NCBI RefSeq assembly: GCF_026210795.1
Contig: NC_089451.1
Location: forward strand, 1,906,001-1,970,000
Length of the DNA stretch: 64,000 nt
Direction of reading: 5' to 3'
From: Rhizophagus irregularis
Lineage: Eukaryota > Glomeromycota > Glomeromycetes > Glomerales > Glomeraceae
The notes under the pieces were generated by a model, which had not been told where the DNA came from, did no database searches, and saw only the letters and a list, made by a program, of their open reading frames with translations. A program made the translations under genes and the position numbers. Positions 1 to 10,240 of the stretch are shown here, piece after piece (positions within the stretch are counted from its first letter, which is position 1; the number at the start of each line of letters is the position of its first letter).

Positions 1-1349
1 ACAGAGAATCAAAAAACTAGAGCAATAAACCAATTAAACAAATATTATGATCGAAATAAAGTTTTATTTAATGAAGGAAAAAGAAGGATTTGCGAAAATT
101 GTAACCAAGTATGTTTAGCTACTTTATTTTGTGAATATTGTGTTCGAAATAATTTAAAAGTAAATTTTTCAAATTGGACATCTAATAATGATGAAATTGA
201 CAACTTAATACGGAAATGTCAAATGGAAACATTGGGACCGGATTATATAATTGAATGGATCCCATATGATAATTTACAAAATATTAAATATCTAACAGAA
301 GGTGGAATCTCTAAAATTTATAGAGCAGATTGGATTGGTGGTAATTACAATGAATGGGATATGGAAAAAAATCAATTAAAAAGATTTGGAACTTTCGAAG
401 TAATACTTAAAAGTTTAGAAAATGTTGAAAGTGCAAGTCATAGCTGGTTTGAAGAGGTAAGTGTATTAAAACCTAACACTAATAATTAAAAAGTTTTAAA
501 AAATAATATATATATATATATATATTTTAGGCTAAATCACATTTAACTATAAACAATAAGCGGCCAGAAATCGTCCGATGTTATGGGTTAACACGAGATA
601 TATCAAATGGAAATTATATGCTCGTGATGATGAAAATGGATATGGATTTAAGAGAATATCTACAGCGAAATCATCATCAACTCACGTGGAAGAAAAGAAT
701 TAGAATTATTTTTGAGATATTAGATGCACTTTATTATCTTCATATTGAAAATGCAATTCATAGAGATTTGCATTCAGGAAATATATTGTATTCACAGTTC
801 GAAGATTATTGGTATATTAGTGATCTTGGATTTTGTGGACCTGCTGATAAACCATCAAAAAGTATATATGGGAATCTTCCTTACATAGCGCCTGAAGTTT
901 TTACTACAAAAAAATATTCTTTTGCATCCGATATTTATAGTATTGCTATGCTTATGTGGGAAGTTTCATTTGGCCAACCACCATTTATAAATTGTGAACA
1001 TAATTTTGATTTGATAGTAAATATCATTGGTGGTTTAAGGCCAAATTTTGCATCAGAAATTCCTTTAGAATATAAAAATTTAATTGAAATATGTTGGAAT
1101 GCTGACCCATTAAAAAGACTTGATATTTATACACTTAGGAACAAAATAATTGAAATTAGTAAATTATATCAAAATATGTTAGATGAATCATTTCAATCAA
1201 ATCTTAGTAATTTAAATATGAATAAATATAGTTTAGAATCAGCAGGTAGCAGATTACTTACATATCAATTTAACAGCCCACTTCCTAATACAAAAAATGT
1301 GTCAGAGATGCTAACAGGTATAAATAAATTAACAAGTTTTGTTGTTTAA
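1..1349 (+). CDS. Protein kinase with N-terminal zinc-ribbon (5' partial)
   Basis: Two exons, 1-456 and 531-1349, joined in phase 0 across a 74-bp GTAAGT...TTTTAG intron; the 5' end lies outside the window. The reading frame is open from base 1. A paired-cysteine segment (CENC near 94, CEYC near 138) precedes the kinase domain. Kinase motifs are visible in order: glycine loop GGISKIYRADW, the lysine in VILKSL, catalytic HRDLHSGNIL, DLG in place of DFG, and APEV in the activation segment, followed by the usual C-lobe motif ENLxEICW-like 'NLIEICWNADP'. It resembles the tyrosine-kinase-like protein kinases that are hugely expanded in Rhizophagus. All main catalytic residues are present, so it is probably active. 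A tail of about 60 residues follows the domain. Substrate and pathway cannot be inferred. Confidence 0.9.
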
Positions 1350-2091
1350 TTTTACTATAATCTACTGAACTAAATACTTTATTAGTAGAATATTCATATT
1401 CTAAATTATATGAATTTGTTATTCCTAATAACTGTAAGTATTTATTTAAAATGATATTTTATAATCATTTTTATTAATTGATTGGTTTAATAAAACAGAT
1501 ATAGAAGAAGATCATCTTTATTAAAAGAACAAATGTTTGATAAATATTTATCAATATGATCATTCATTTCCAATGTCTGCTAAATGTATTTATGCAGAAT
1601 GGTAATGTAGTTGAGCTCTTTAATAACAAGGTTGCATATATTTTTGTACAACAGATTTTATCATATACAGTATATTCTATAATTTGCCTTCATTTTATAA
1701 AAATATTTGATTGTTCTTACTTGATTACCTTCAACTTTAAATTTCCATTTTTTATTGCAAAATTGTAGCTGAACTTTTAATTATTTAAACCTTTTTTTCT
1801 AAATTTATAGTTTTCAATTTTTGAAATATATTTTATACAAAGTTTTAATGATATTACCACTCATTTAAAATAATTTTAACTTTTTTATTATATAAATTAT
1901 TATTATATAAATTAACTTAATTTAAATATATTTCTTTTTTTTAATAAAATTATCATTTTATTTTATTTTATTTATAATAAACTATTATATTTGTATAATT
2001 CAATTTTAGTGTTATAAGTAAATATTGATTGTCATATAAAAAATCATTTGAAAAATGTATTAATTAATAGGATTTTTTTCTTCTTAAAGTA
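1350..2091. other. AT-rich spacer without recognisable gene
   Basis: No reading frame here has a coherent composition; the longest open stretch (1556-1768) is hydrophobic AT-rich noise. The 3' end of the kinase transcript presumably lies in the first 150 bases. Confidence 0.5.
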
Positions 2092-2267
2092 TACAGTCAA
2101 ACTTTGATATAGCGAACCCTTGATATAGTGAATTTTTCAGACAACTATAATAAATTTCCTCTTGCTATAACGAATTAACCAATCAAATCTCTTAAAATCT
2201 TCACTATAGCCTTATAGCAAAGTTGAAGTCTGGAACCTAGAGTTCATTATAACAAGAGTTGACTGTA
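2092..2267. mobile_element. Pogo/Tigger-like MITE (176 bp)
   Basis: The ends are inverted repeats: TACAGTCAAACTTTGATATA at the left and the complement AGAGTTGACTGTA at the right, each bordered by TA. Inside the termini runs the phrase 'gatatagcgaac', which recurs inverted as 'cgaatt..atagcaag'. TA target duplication and a CAGTC terminus are typical of non-autonomous Tc1/mariner-pogo elements. A related element lies at 44553-44721. No coding capacity. Confidence 0.65.
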
Positions 2268-2599
2268 GTATGATGAAAAACCAGAAATTATTATTCCTAA
2301 AAGAATACAAAAAATAAGGAGTTTGTTGATCAAAATACAATGTGAAAGTGGGGGTTTAAGGACCAAAGGTCTGATTCTCACTGAAACATTGGATGTGTGA
2401 GCTACAGAACGTTAAAAACAATATCGATTTTTCTTATTATATTAAAAGAGCTTCTATCAGCTCTAGAATCTTAATTTTGATATTATATTTTAAAGCTTTG
2501 TGTGGGTTCTCCATCTTTAAAAAGCATATCGATTTTTATTAATATATTAGAAAAGCTTTTAATGGCTTTAGAATCTTAATTTCTATATTAACTTTTCAG

Positions 2600-3400
2600 T
2601 TATATTTATTAAATCTAACAAAAATTATTATATCAGAAATTAATTTTGCGCAAGTTAGCTCTTTAAATAGCATATTAACTACCTAAGTCTAACGAAAATA
2701 AATCTAACAGTCCTTATTACTCCATAAATATTTAAGTTTAACAAAAAATTAAGTCTAATGAAAATAAGTCTAACGGCTCTTATTATCCTATAAATAAATC
2801 TAACGATTTTCTTAAATCTAATGAAAAATAATTAAATAAGTCTAATGGTCCCAATTCCATCATCATAAATCTAACAAAAAATGGTTTATTTAGAAGTAGT
2901 TCTGCATGGGCTAGCTTAATAAAATAATATAATATTCACCTAACTCTAACAAAAAAATAAGTCTAATTGTCTCAATTTCCCTCAGATTATACCATTCTGT
3001 AAGATAAGTCTAATGAAAAAATAAGTCTAATGGGATTTTTGTCTCAACTTTTCCTTAATCAAGAATAGGTTCAATGCAGGCTAGCTTACTAAAAAGCATA
3101 TTTTTTATAAAAATCCAACGAAATGTCACCCTTGCAAAATCTTGCTAAAGTCCCAATTTTGTGCCGACTTTTCCTTAGCTTAAGAATGGGGGCTTGGCAT
3201 AAGCTACATCAGCATAAAACTTTAACGAAAAATTTAAGTCTAATTATTTTACTCTACCGGAAATTTTATAAGTCTAACAAAAAATATATATCAGAAATTG
3301 GCTTCACGTTAGCTAATTCCTTATCTAATACATTATTCATTTAAGTCTAACGATTTTACCCTGCCAGGAAATTTATTAAATCTATAATGAAAAAACTAAT
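2600..3400. repeat. Degenerate short repeat 'aagtctaacgaaaaat'
   Basis: A motif close to AAGTCTAAYGAAAAAT occurs over and over with irregular spacing (for example near 2685, 2750, 2767, 2800, 2850, 2945, 3005, 3020, 3235, 3270, 3345). Phrases such as 'ttagctcaagaat' and 'gctagctta' are also repeated. It reads as an old, diverged tandem array and has no coding signal. Confidence 0.55.
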
Positions 3401-3478
3401 ATTTTTCTATAAAATCCATGGAATTGTCCAAGAATGGTGGGAAGAGTAAGAAAAAACTATATTCACATTGCCATCCCG

Positions 3479-3939
3479 ACACAGGTCGAAATGCTAAAAA
3501 TCGGCAAAAAAAATGGCGCGAAAAGCAGTGGCTATTCTTGGCTATTCTTGGCTATTCTTGGCTGTTTTTGGCTATTTACGAATTAACCTATACTATTTGT
3601 AAATAGTTTATACAAATTTGCGAATAGTTTATGCGATTTGCGCCATTTTTTTTGCCTATTTTTGATCATTTGACGTGTGCGAAGTTATATGAGCAAGAGG
3701 GAGGTAAATGTCCATTGAATATTGCATTCCCAAATTCTAGCAAAATTTACACATGTCAAATGACCAAAAACAGGCAAAAAAATGGCACGAATTGCATAAA
3801 CTATTCGCAAATTTGTATAAATTATTTACAAATAGTATAGGTTAATTCACAAATAGCCAAAAACAGCCAAGAATAGCCAAGAATAGCCACTGCTTTTCGT
3901 GCCATTTTTTTTGCCAATTTTTAGCATTTTGACCTGTGT
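3479..3939. repeat. 461-bp foldback element with ~200-bp inverted arms
   Basis: The left arm (3479-3680, starting ACACAGGTCGAAATGCTAAA) is matched by the reverse complement of the right arm (about 3749-3939, ending GACCTGTGT) over roughly 200 bp with a few mismatches, around a loop of about 70 bp. The left arm has three tandem copies of TTGGCTATTC where the right arm has two. No transposase frame is present. It could be a foldback or MITE-type transposon or a local inverted duplication; flanking target duplications were not found. Confidence 0.75.
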
Positions 3940-3972
3940 TAAGTAAAGAGTTGGCTGAAATAATCTTTTCAT

Positions 3973-4392
3973 TTATTTTGATTGACATCTATTACAATAT
4001 TCTCCCTTTTCTAGTTTTATTGGATAAAGGCATTCCTTACAAAGAAAAATATTAAGATTTGCAAGCACATCACTATGGGTAAGTATCATTTTCTCATAAG
4101 TTTTTTCTTGTATCTCACATTGAAGTCTTTCACATATCTCTGATCGAAGCCTTTCTTGTATCTCCAATCGAAGACTTTCTGATTGAAGCCTGTCATAAAA
4201 CTGAATAACATAATAGCCTCTGACATGATCTGAGCATCGGTCACAAGCAGAAGCAGTTGGCTTACTACAATTAGAATATGGTAACCATTTTTTTAATTTC
4301 CAATAAAATCAGCATTCAGCAGGTCTAGTAGAAGCTCTCTTACAAACCTTTTCAGTATTGTAGAGAAATGGGCAGAAATATTTACCGATCAT
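3973..4392 (-). pseudogene. Broken small zinc-ribbon protein gene
   Basis: Read from ATG at 4392, the frame runs 139 codons to a stop at 3973-3975 but has one in-frame TGA (4309-4311, codon 28). The encoded residues look like real protein: an N-terminal cysteine-containing stretch (KYFCPFL, KVCKRAST), a CDRC pair, a charged repeat region (QERLRSEI, CERLQCEI) and a C-terminal CKEC...CNRC pair typical of a zinc ribbon. The TGA could be a CGA-to-TGA change in the sequence context E-C-x-F-Y-W. Read without the stop it is a compact zinc-binding protein of unknown role. I do not recognise the family. It sits next to a foldback element among other decayed genes. Confidence 0.5.
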
Positions 4393-4439
4393 CCTATTTT
4401 ATATCACTAAATATCAAAAGAATAATTAATAAATAGTTA

Positions 4440-4577
4440 ATGCTTCAGTTTTGGGAAGATAGCTAGAACCGTTTTGGCAAGCTTGCAAATACCATCTTCA
4501 GTGAAAGGAATAGGAAATAATTAATTAAAGAAAAAATTATATAAGCAAGTAATAACGCAACAGTTAGAGCTAACACC
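4440..4577. other. Spacer upstream of the next broken gene
   Basis: AT-rich. Nothing specific seen apart from possible promoter sequence for the reading frame that starts at 4578. Confidence 0.3.
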
Positions 4578-5051
4578 ATGGTTAGAAAAACAAGAAGTAA
4601 TAAAAAAGATACAATCTGTGAACATTGTGGTCATGAATACTCAATGCCACAAAAACTTTGTGAGCATTTTAAGCAAAAAAATCCATGCAAACTATTACAA
4701 AAGCAAAAGGAAGTAGCTTATATTCAAACACCAATTCAGGTGCCTATTCAAAAAGCTAACCAACAGGCTATCCAAGCTTCTGAAATTAAAGCATAGGTAG
4801 AAAGCTTTAGTGTAAATATGAGCAACAAGAAGAAGCCACATGTGGTAATTCCAACTTTAGTTGTTAAGCTAAAACCCAAAAAGAAAACTCCAGTATTTGG
4901 TGTCAACTACATCACAAAAGAGGAGGCAAAGAACTGAATCAGTCTAAATGTATGCAAATCCAGAGAGCGAATTAAGACATGGGGAGTAAGATTGCAAAAA
5001 CATTGGAAAGAATTAGATCTAGGTGTTGAACCAGGATCCACTTACTTCTAA
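4578..5051 (+). pseudogene. Broken zinc-finger protein gene
   Basis: ATG at 4578 opens a basic N-terminus (MVRKTRSNKKD) and a C2H2-like finger with CEHC at residues 15-18, followed by CEHFKQKNPC. After codon 72 the same frame continues past a TAG (4794-4796) and a TGA, both within otherwise coherent sequence (VIPTLVVKLKPKKK, TPVFGVNYITKEEA, KSRERIKTWGVRLQKHWKEL), ending at TAA 5049-5051. So about 157 codons have two nonsense changes. The finger at the front suggests a DNA-binding or transposon-associated protein. Unrecognised; probably one copy of a multicopy family. Confidence 0.5.
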
Positions 5052-5676
5052 TAGAAGTCACTCACAAGCTTAAGGTAAAAATTACATAGAAAAGTTAAAA
5101 AAACTGGTTGAATTCATAAGGTAAAATTCTTTATAAATTAAAAAAAGTAAATGTAATTCTATGGTAAGTTTTTTTTATGTAACCGTTAAGTATATGGTAT
5201 AATTAAACAGAATTTTAAAATGTAACTTGTAATTATAAGGTAAAATTTATGATTTTGTAAAATTTCTTAGTATATACTATTTTTAGCACAAAGTTTATTA
5301 CACAAACACGTAAAATTTCATTACACAAACATGTTGTAACTTTTAAAATTAGGATAATCATGTGATCAGATGAATAAAGGACTAAATGGAACATGGATAA
5401 ACATTTAACCGATGGAAGATTATTTAACCAAGATAATTAGCAAACATAATGTTATAATTACACAAACTTTATTTATAATTATTTATTTATAGTATAGTTA
5501 TTTATAGTTATTTATATTTAGATTAGTTATATTTAGTTTGGTTATTATTAGTTTAGTTATAAATAGTTTATCATTGTGTTAATGGAATCATTGTATCAAT
5601 GAAATGATTATATCAATGAAAATTCATTGTATAAATGGGAAATAGTTGTTATTTAAATAGATGGAACTAGAGATGG
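5052..5676. other. AT-rich spacer with simple repeats
   Basis: Contains degenerate runs of 'tatagttattta' near 5470-5575 and of 'atcattgtatcaatga' near 5580-5640. No gene seen. Confidence 0.4.
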
Positions 5677-6121
5677 CACATCTGAAATGTGTGTCAGGTT
5701 GACGGCGCAGTGTGGCGCAGCGATTTTTCCAAAAAAAATTAAATTGCAATTTTTTTTATTTAAAATAAAACCTTTAAATTACTGCAATAAATGTATTTTC
5801 GTCCGCTCTGCAAATTTACTTAGAGTATATACGGGCGGTTTAGAAGGCCATTTTCGAGTTATTTAATAAAAACCGTTTTTTTGACAAATCCAATTTTGGA
5901 AATGATCAGCAAAGACGATAAAATCAGTTGTTATATACTAAAGTCAAAATCTACGTCCAAAACCTCCTTCCGTTTATAAGTGAATTTTGTAAAACAGATG
6001 AAAATACATCTAATGTGTAAATTTGAAAGCATTACATTAAAAAGAAAATCTTCAACTTAGATTTTTTTGAATTACTGCGCCACACTGCGCCGTCAACCTG
6101 ACACACATTTCAGACGTGCCC
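5677..6121. mobile_element. MITE with ~45-bp terminal inverted repeats
   Basis: Left end CACATCTGAAATGTGTGTCA, continuing through a GGTTGACGGCGCAGTGTGG block to 5720, is repeated in reverse complement at 6071-6120 (ACTGCGCCACACTGCGCCGT then CAACCTGACACACATTTCAG). The flanks share AGAGATGG on both sides (5669-5676 and 6122-6129), a plausible 8-bp target duplication. The GC-rich ends contrast with the AT-rich core. An 8-bp duplication would fit hAT-like or MULE-like elements; assignment is open. No open frame. Confidence 0.75.
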
Positions 6122-6485
6122 AGAGATGGAAGGATTATGTCATATGAGTCATAGTTTTAGAATCTTATAGAAAATTATAAAAAATTATAATTTAGTGAAA
6201 CATCAAAATGTATAAAAAGGTTGACTTTTGACTTTGGTCAACAGCTTCCTTTTGCTCAATTTTAATAAATATTAATTATTAAAAATTATTTATTATTTGA
6301 TATATGTGAAAGGTCTGAATATAAAAGTTCTATTAGTCTGAAAGTATATTATCAATTATTTAAAGTTAAAATCTAAACCAAGCATAATAAAATGAACTAA
6401 TATTTTTATAACACATCATCTTTCGTATAGGTGGCAGGACAGTGATAACATAAAATTTATTATATTATATCAAGAAGTTTTAAAA

Positions 6486-6659
6486 GTGTTGATTTATACC
6501 AGTATACGTATTGATCAACACTAGCTAGTTGTTCAACGTAATTAATAATATTAATCAACATCCGTATACTGGAGTATACCAATGCATAATGTTAATATAC
6601 ACATCGTTCACCTCTAATGTGTAGTGCATTGTTGTTCAATACCGTATATTAACACATAC
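6486..6659. mobile_element. Possible small MITE
   Basis: The left end (GTGTTGATTTATACCAGTAT) and the reverse complement of the right end (GTGTTAATATACGGTATTG) match with gaps, and an inner inverted pair (CCAGTATACG / CGTATACTGG) lies between. The ends are degenerate, so this is weaker than the neighbouring elements. Confidence 0.4.
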
Positions 6660-9289
6660 TATATATATTTAAATTAAATTAAAATTATATTTATTTTTAC
6701 TTACCTTAGAAACTGAACCAAATACCTCAATTTACACTATTAATTATCTTACAATCTAACTACTGCATTATTTAATTTAAGTATATATTTATATATATTA
6801 AACTTAATATTTAAAAAAAAAATTATTTCAGCTTGTATAATGAGGACCTAAACAATACATATAGAAGTCACATTAAAATCAGAATTTTTTATTATGATCA
6901 ATAAGCAAATTATTTTTAATTTGACTAAGCAAATTTTTCATATGACTTTTAAAATTCCATTTCGTTATGCAATCTATTTTATGACATATTAATATATATC
7001 TATTTAATTAGCATTAATTTGAATAATAGTTTTTTAGATAATTGTATTAAACTCTTTATTATTAACATATTACATCATATTAATTCTAATATCATCACGA
7101 TTAAAATAATTAAAGGTATTTCGTGCTATTCCTATTAAAGTTAATGAACTTTTACTAATTATTAGTTTATTTGTGTTAATATGATATAAAATATTTTGAG
7201 AACAATGATAAGTAAATAATACATAGCCTTTCAAAGTTTGGCTTGCAAAAATATTAAGATGAATTGGTAAATACACTTGTAAAGAAATATATGATAAATC
7301 TTCAATTTGATTAATTTCTTGAGTTACCATAGCTTTTATAATACATTGATATTATTTTAGCAACACAGATTTTTTTTCCATATATTACAATAACAAAATC
7401 ATCTTGCCATAAGGGAAAATCTTAAATAACATTTGCTGATTCAATACAAAATAATAAATATATTATACTGACTTACTTGCATTATTAGTTTTACTATTAT
7501 AATTACAAATGGTTCGTCTTTACTTTGATAATTCAGAATTTTGTAAATTCGCAAGACTCATAGTCATTGTTTTCTAATTTTCTTTTCATCATTTTTCGCG
7601 TGGCTTTATATAATATATTGTTGGATCATTATTATTTGTGAAATGTGAAACAATTTGGCTAGCCTTATTTGGATTGATACTTCCAGTATTTGTTTGCTTA
7701 TCATCATATACACGATATTGTCTTTTAATTGGCCTTGAATTATATGCTTCATGATATTCTCATAATGCAATTATAGTTAAATAATCCAATTCTTTTGTTG
7801 GAAGAAGATATCTAATAAGAGGATCTTTTTAAAATAGTATTAATATAGTATTTTTAATATTGTTGAATATAGTAAAATTAATAAATTATGTATACCATGA
7901 GTTTGTTTTTCATTATTATATGTTTTTGTAACATTTAAAATTGAAATAATCTGTTTTTGGTGAATACGATCATCAGTATTTTCTTCACTATTCAAGGAAT
8001 CAAAAATATCATTACTGCTGGCAGCATGTTTAGAAGCTTGATCGATCACATCAGAAATTTCTCTATTGATTTCAGAAAATTCATTAATTTTAGAATTTAG
8101 CTCAATTTCAGCTGATATCTCTGAATTTTGCTTTTTTATCAAAATATATGGCTGTAATATTAAAGGATTTACATGTTGAATAGTATCTATATCAAGAGCA
8201 TTAGCAAGTTCAGATGCCAATTCATATGAATACTCTATAGTCAGAGTAATTTCAGCATCTGATGGCCAAGTACATAGTGTTGCCAAATTCCTTGAGTTAA
8301 TATCTCCTACATTATAATCAAAATGATAACCTAAGTGAAAGGAAATACTTAAAAAAACTAATAATTTAATCAATTTTTAAACATATTAATTGAATAATTT
8401 ACCTTCACATACTGATTTTCCTTTTTTAATATAATATTTTTTGCTCTTAATGCTTTGGTATATTGAGAAATTTTTGGAACTAATTGCAATAGTTCAAAAT
8501 AATTAAAATCTGAATTAATTTGGCGTGTCGTGTGAAAAATTCAAAAAAAAAAGTGTTATAGCGCATCTATGTATTCATGGTAAAAATGGGTAATTTGAAT
8601 AATACTTTCAGTGTAATATTACTAATAATATCATGGATTTTGCGAGAGAAATAAAAATTGCAAAACTTTGATCTGCTAAAAAATTTTTGTTTAAAGAAAT
8701 AAAATCAGAATATTTTTCACTCATGTTTGCTATATGTTTTTTCCAAAGTTGTAAAAAGAAAAAAGCTGTCATTGACATTTTAATTCTTTCTAATGGAGTT
8801 ATTTCTCGATTTAAGTAACTATCAATAAGTTCTCCTAATTTTAAAAATATATTAATAAATTGAGCGAATAAAGCAAAAAAAACCAATAATTACATATAAT
8901 AATAAATTACCAACCTATAATAAAAAGATATACAAAAATTCTCTGCATATCCTCTTTAATAATATCATAACAATTTTGTAAATTTCCTGAACAAAATGCA
9001 TGGTATGTAGCACTGTCATCTTGACGGTCAAGTTTTATCATATCTTGATGATACATTACCAAATTTGGGATATGAGATAACTTTAATAGTTACTCAAACT
9101 GTACTGTTGAATTTCCAAAAGTAAGAAGCTATGCACCAGATATTATAGCATTGCAGCTGGTTTTTTTTGTGTGCTTAGGGGTGTGCCAGAAATCACGTGA
9201 TAATGCTCAATTAGAGACCTAATCCCCCTACCCACCATGTGATTGAATTCTAATTGGCTAAAAAAATACATATAATATATAATATATTA

Positions 9290-10240
9290 TATTAATATAT
9301 ATATGTATATTATAATACAATTAGTTTGCTATCTAATAATTCAATTTGCATAAACTTTTTTTTGTTTTGTAGCCCCATTTATACCTTATAAAAAAAAAAA
9401 AATTTATTGAAATTGGACTGCTAGATGATGAAATAATTGCAAAAAAGCTTATTAATAAATAAATTATTATATATTATATATTATATTATAATACAATTAT
9501 TTCACTATTCAATAATCCAATTTACATAATTTTTTTTTTGTTTTGTAGACCTCTTTATGCTTTACAAAACAAAAAAAATCCATTAAAATTGAACTACTAG
9601 ATAGTAAGTTAATTGCAAAAAAGCTTCTTAATAAATAAATTAGTACTATATATCACATATATATTATAATACAATTATTTTACTATCCAATAATTCAATT
9701 TGCATAAACTTTTTTTTATTTTGTATGGTGCGGCGCATCTATACTCATCAAATGAAAATTGGGTATTTTTAAACTTCAATAACTCATTAAAATTTTATGT
9801 TAAACTGAAAAAGTAAACTGATACAATTATAGATTAAAGCGATTCTTTTTCATTCTATCAGATTTAATTTCCTCTAACTTTTATAGATTAAAAGTTATTA
9901 GCTTTTTAAGTTGGAGTATTTTTTATATAAGTCTATGTAAAATAGTAAAATTTCGGAATTAATTTTTCACGTGATTACGATTTAAGCCAATCAGGTAAAT
10001 CTAATTTAATAAATCACACAATGATCAATGGGGATGTTACCAAATAAGGCTAAACTATTACTTAATTTGGTAAAGATCAGCCTAAAATAAATTTTTGGAC
10101 TGTTGATGAGTATAGATGCGCCACACCATAGCCCTCTTTATACTTTATAAAACAAAAAAAATTCATTGAAATTGGACTTTTAGATGGTAAGATAATTTCA
10201 AAAAAGCTTCTTATAAATAAACAAATTATATATTATTTAC
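9290..10240. repeat. Three tandem ~180-bp units, third split by a MITE
   Basis: Each unit runs: 'ataatacaatta', 'ccaataattcaatttgcata', a T-run with TTTTGTA, 'tttataccttataaaa', 'attgaaattgga', 'aaaaaagcttcttaataaat'. Unit starts are near 9317, 9490 and 9668. The third unit is cut at its TTTTGTA by the element at 9726-10128 and resumes with AGCCCTCTTTATAC. Confidence 0.7.
9726..10128. mobile_element. 403-bp MITE with TA target duplication
   Basis: Terminal inverted repeats TGGTGCGGCGCATCTATACT (left) and AGTATAGATGCGCCACACCA (right) are bordered by TA on both sides (9724-9725, 10129-10130). The insertion point can be read exactly because two uninterrupted copies of the host repeat are present beside it. 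TA duplication suggests a Tc1/mariner-type element. A related end fragment sits at about 8555-8590. Confidence 0.8.

Noticed and set aside
1556-1768. Hydrophobic 70-codon frame after the kinase
   Set aside because: Typical AT-rich Phe/Ile/Leu noise; could mimic a membrane peptide but no supporting signal.
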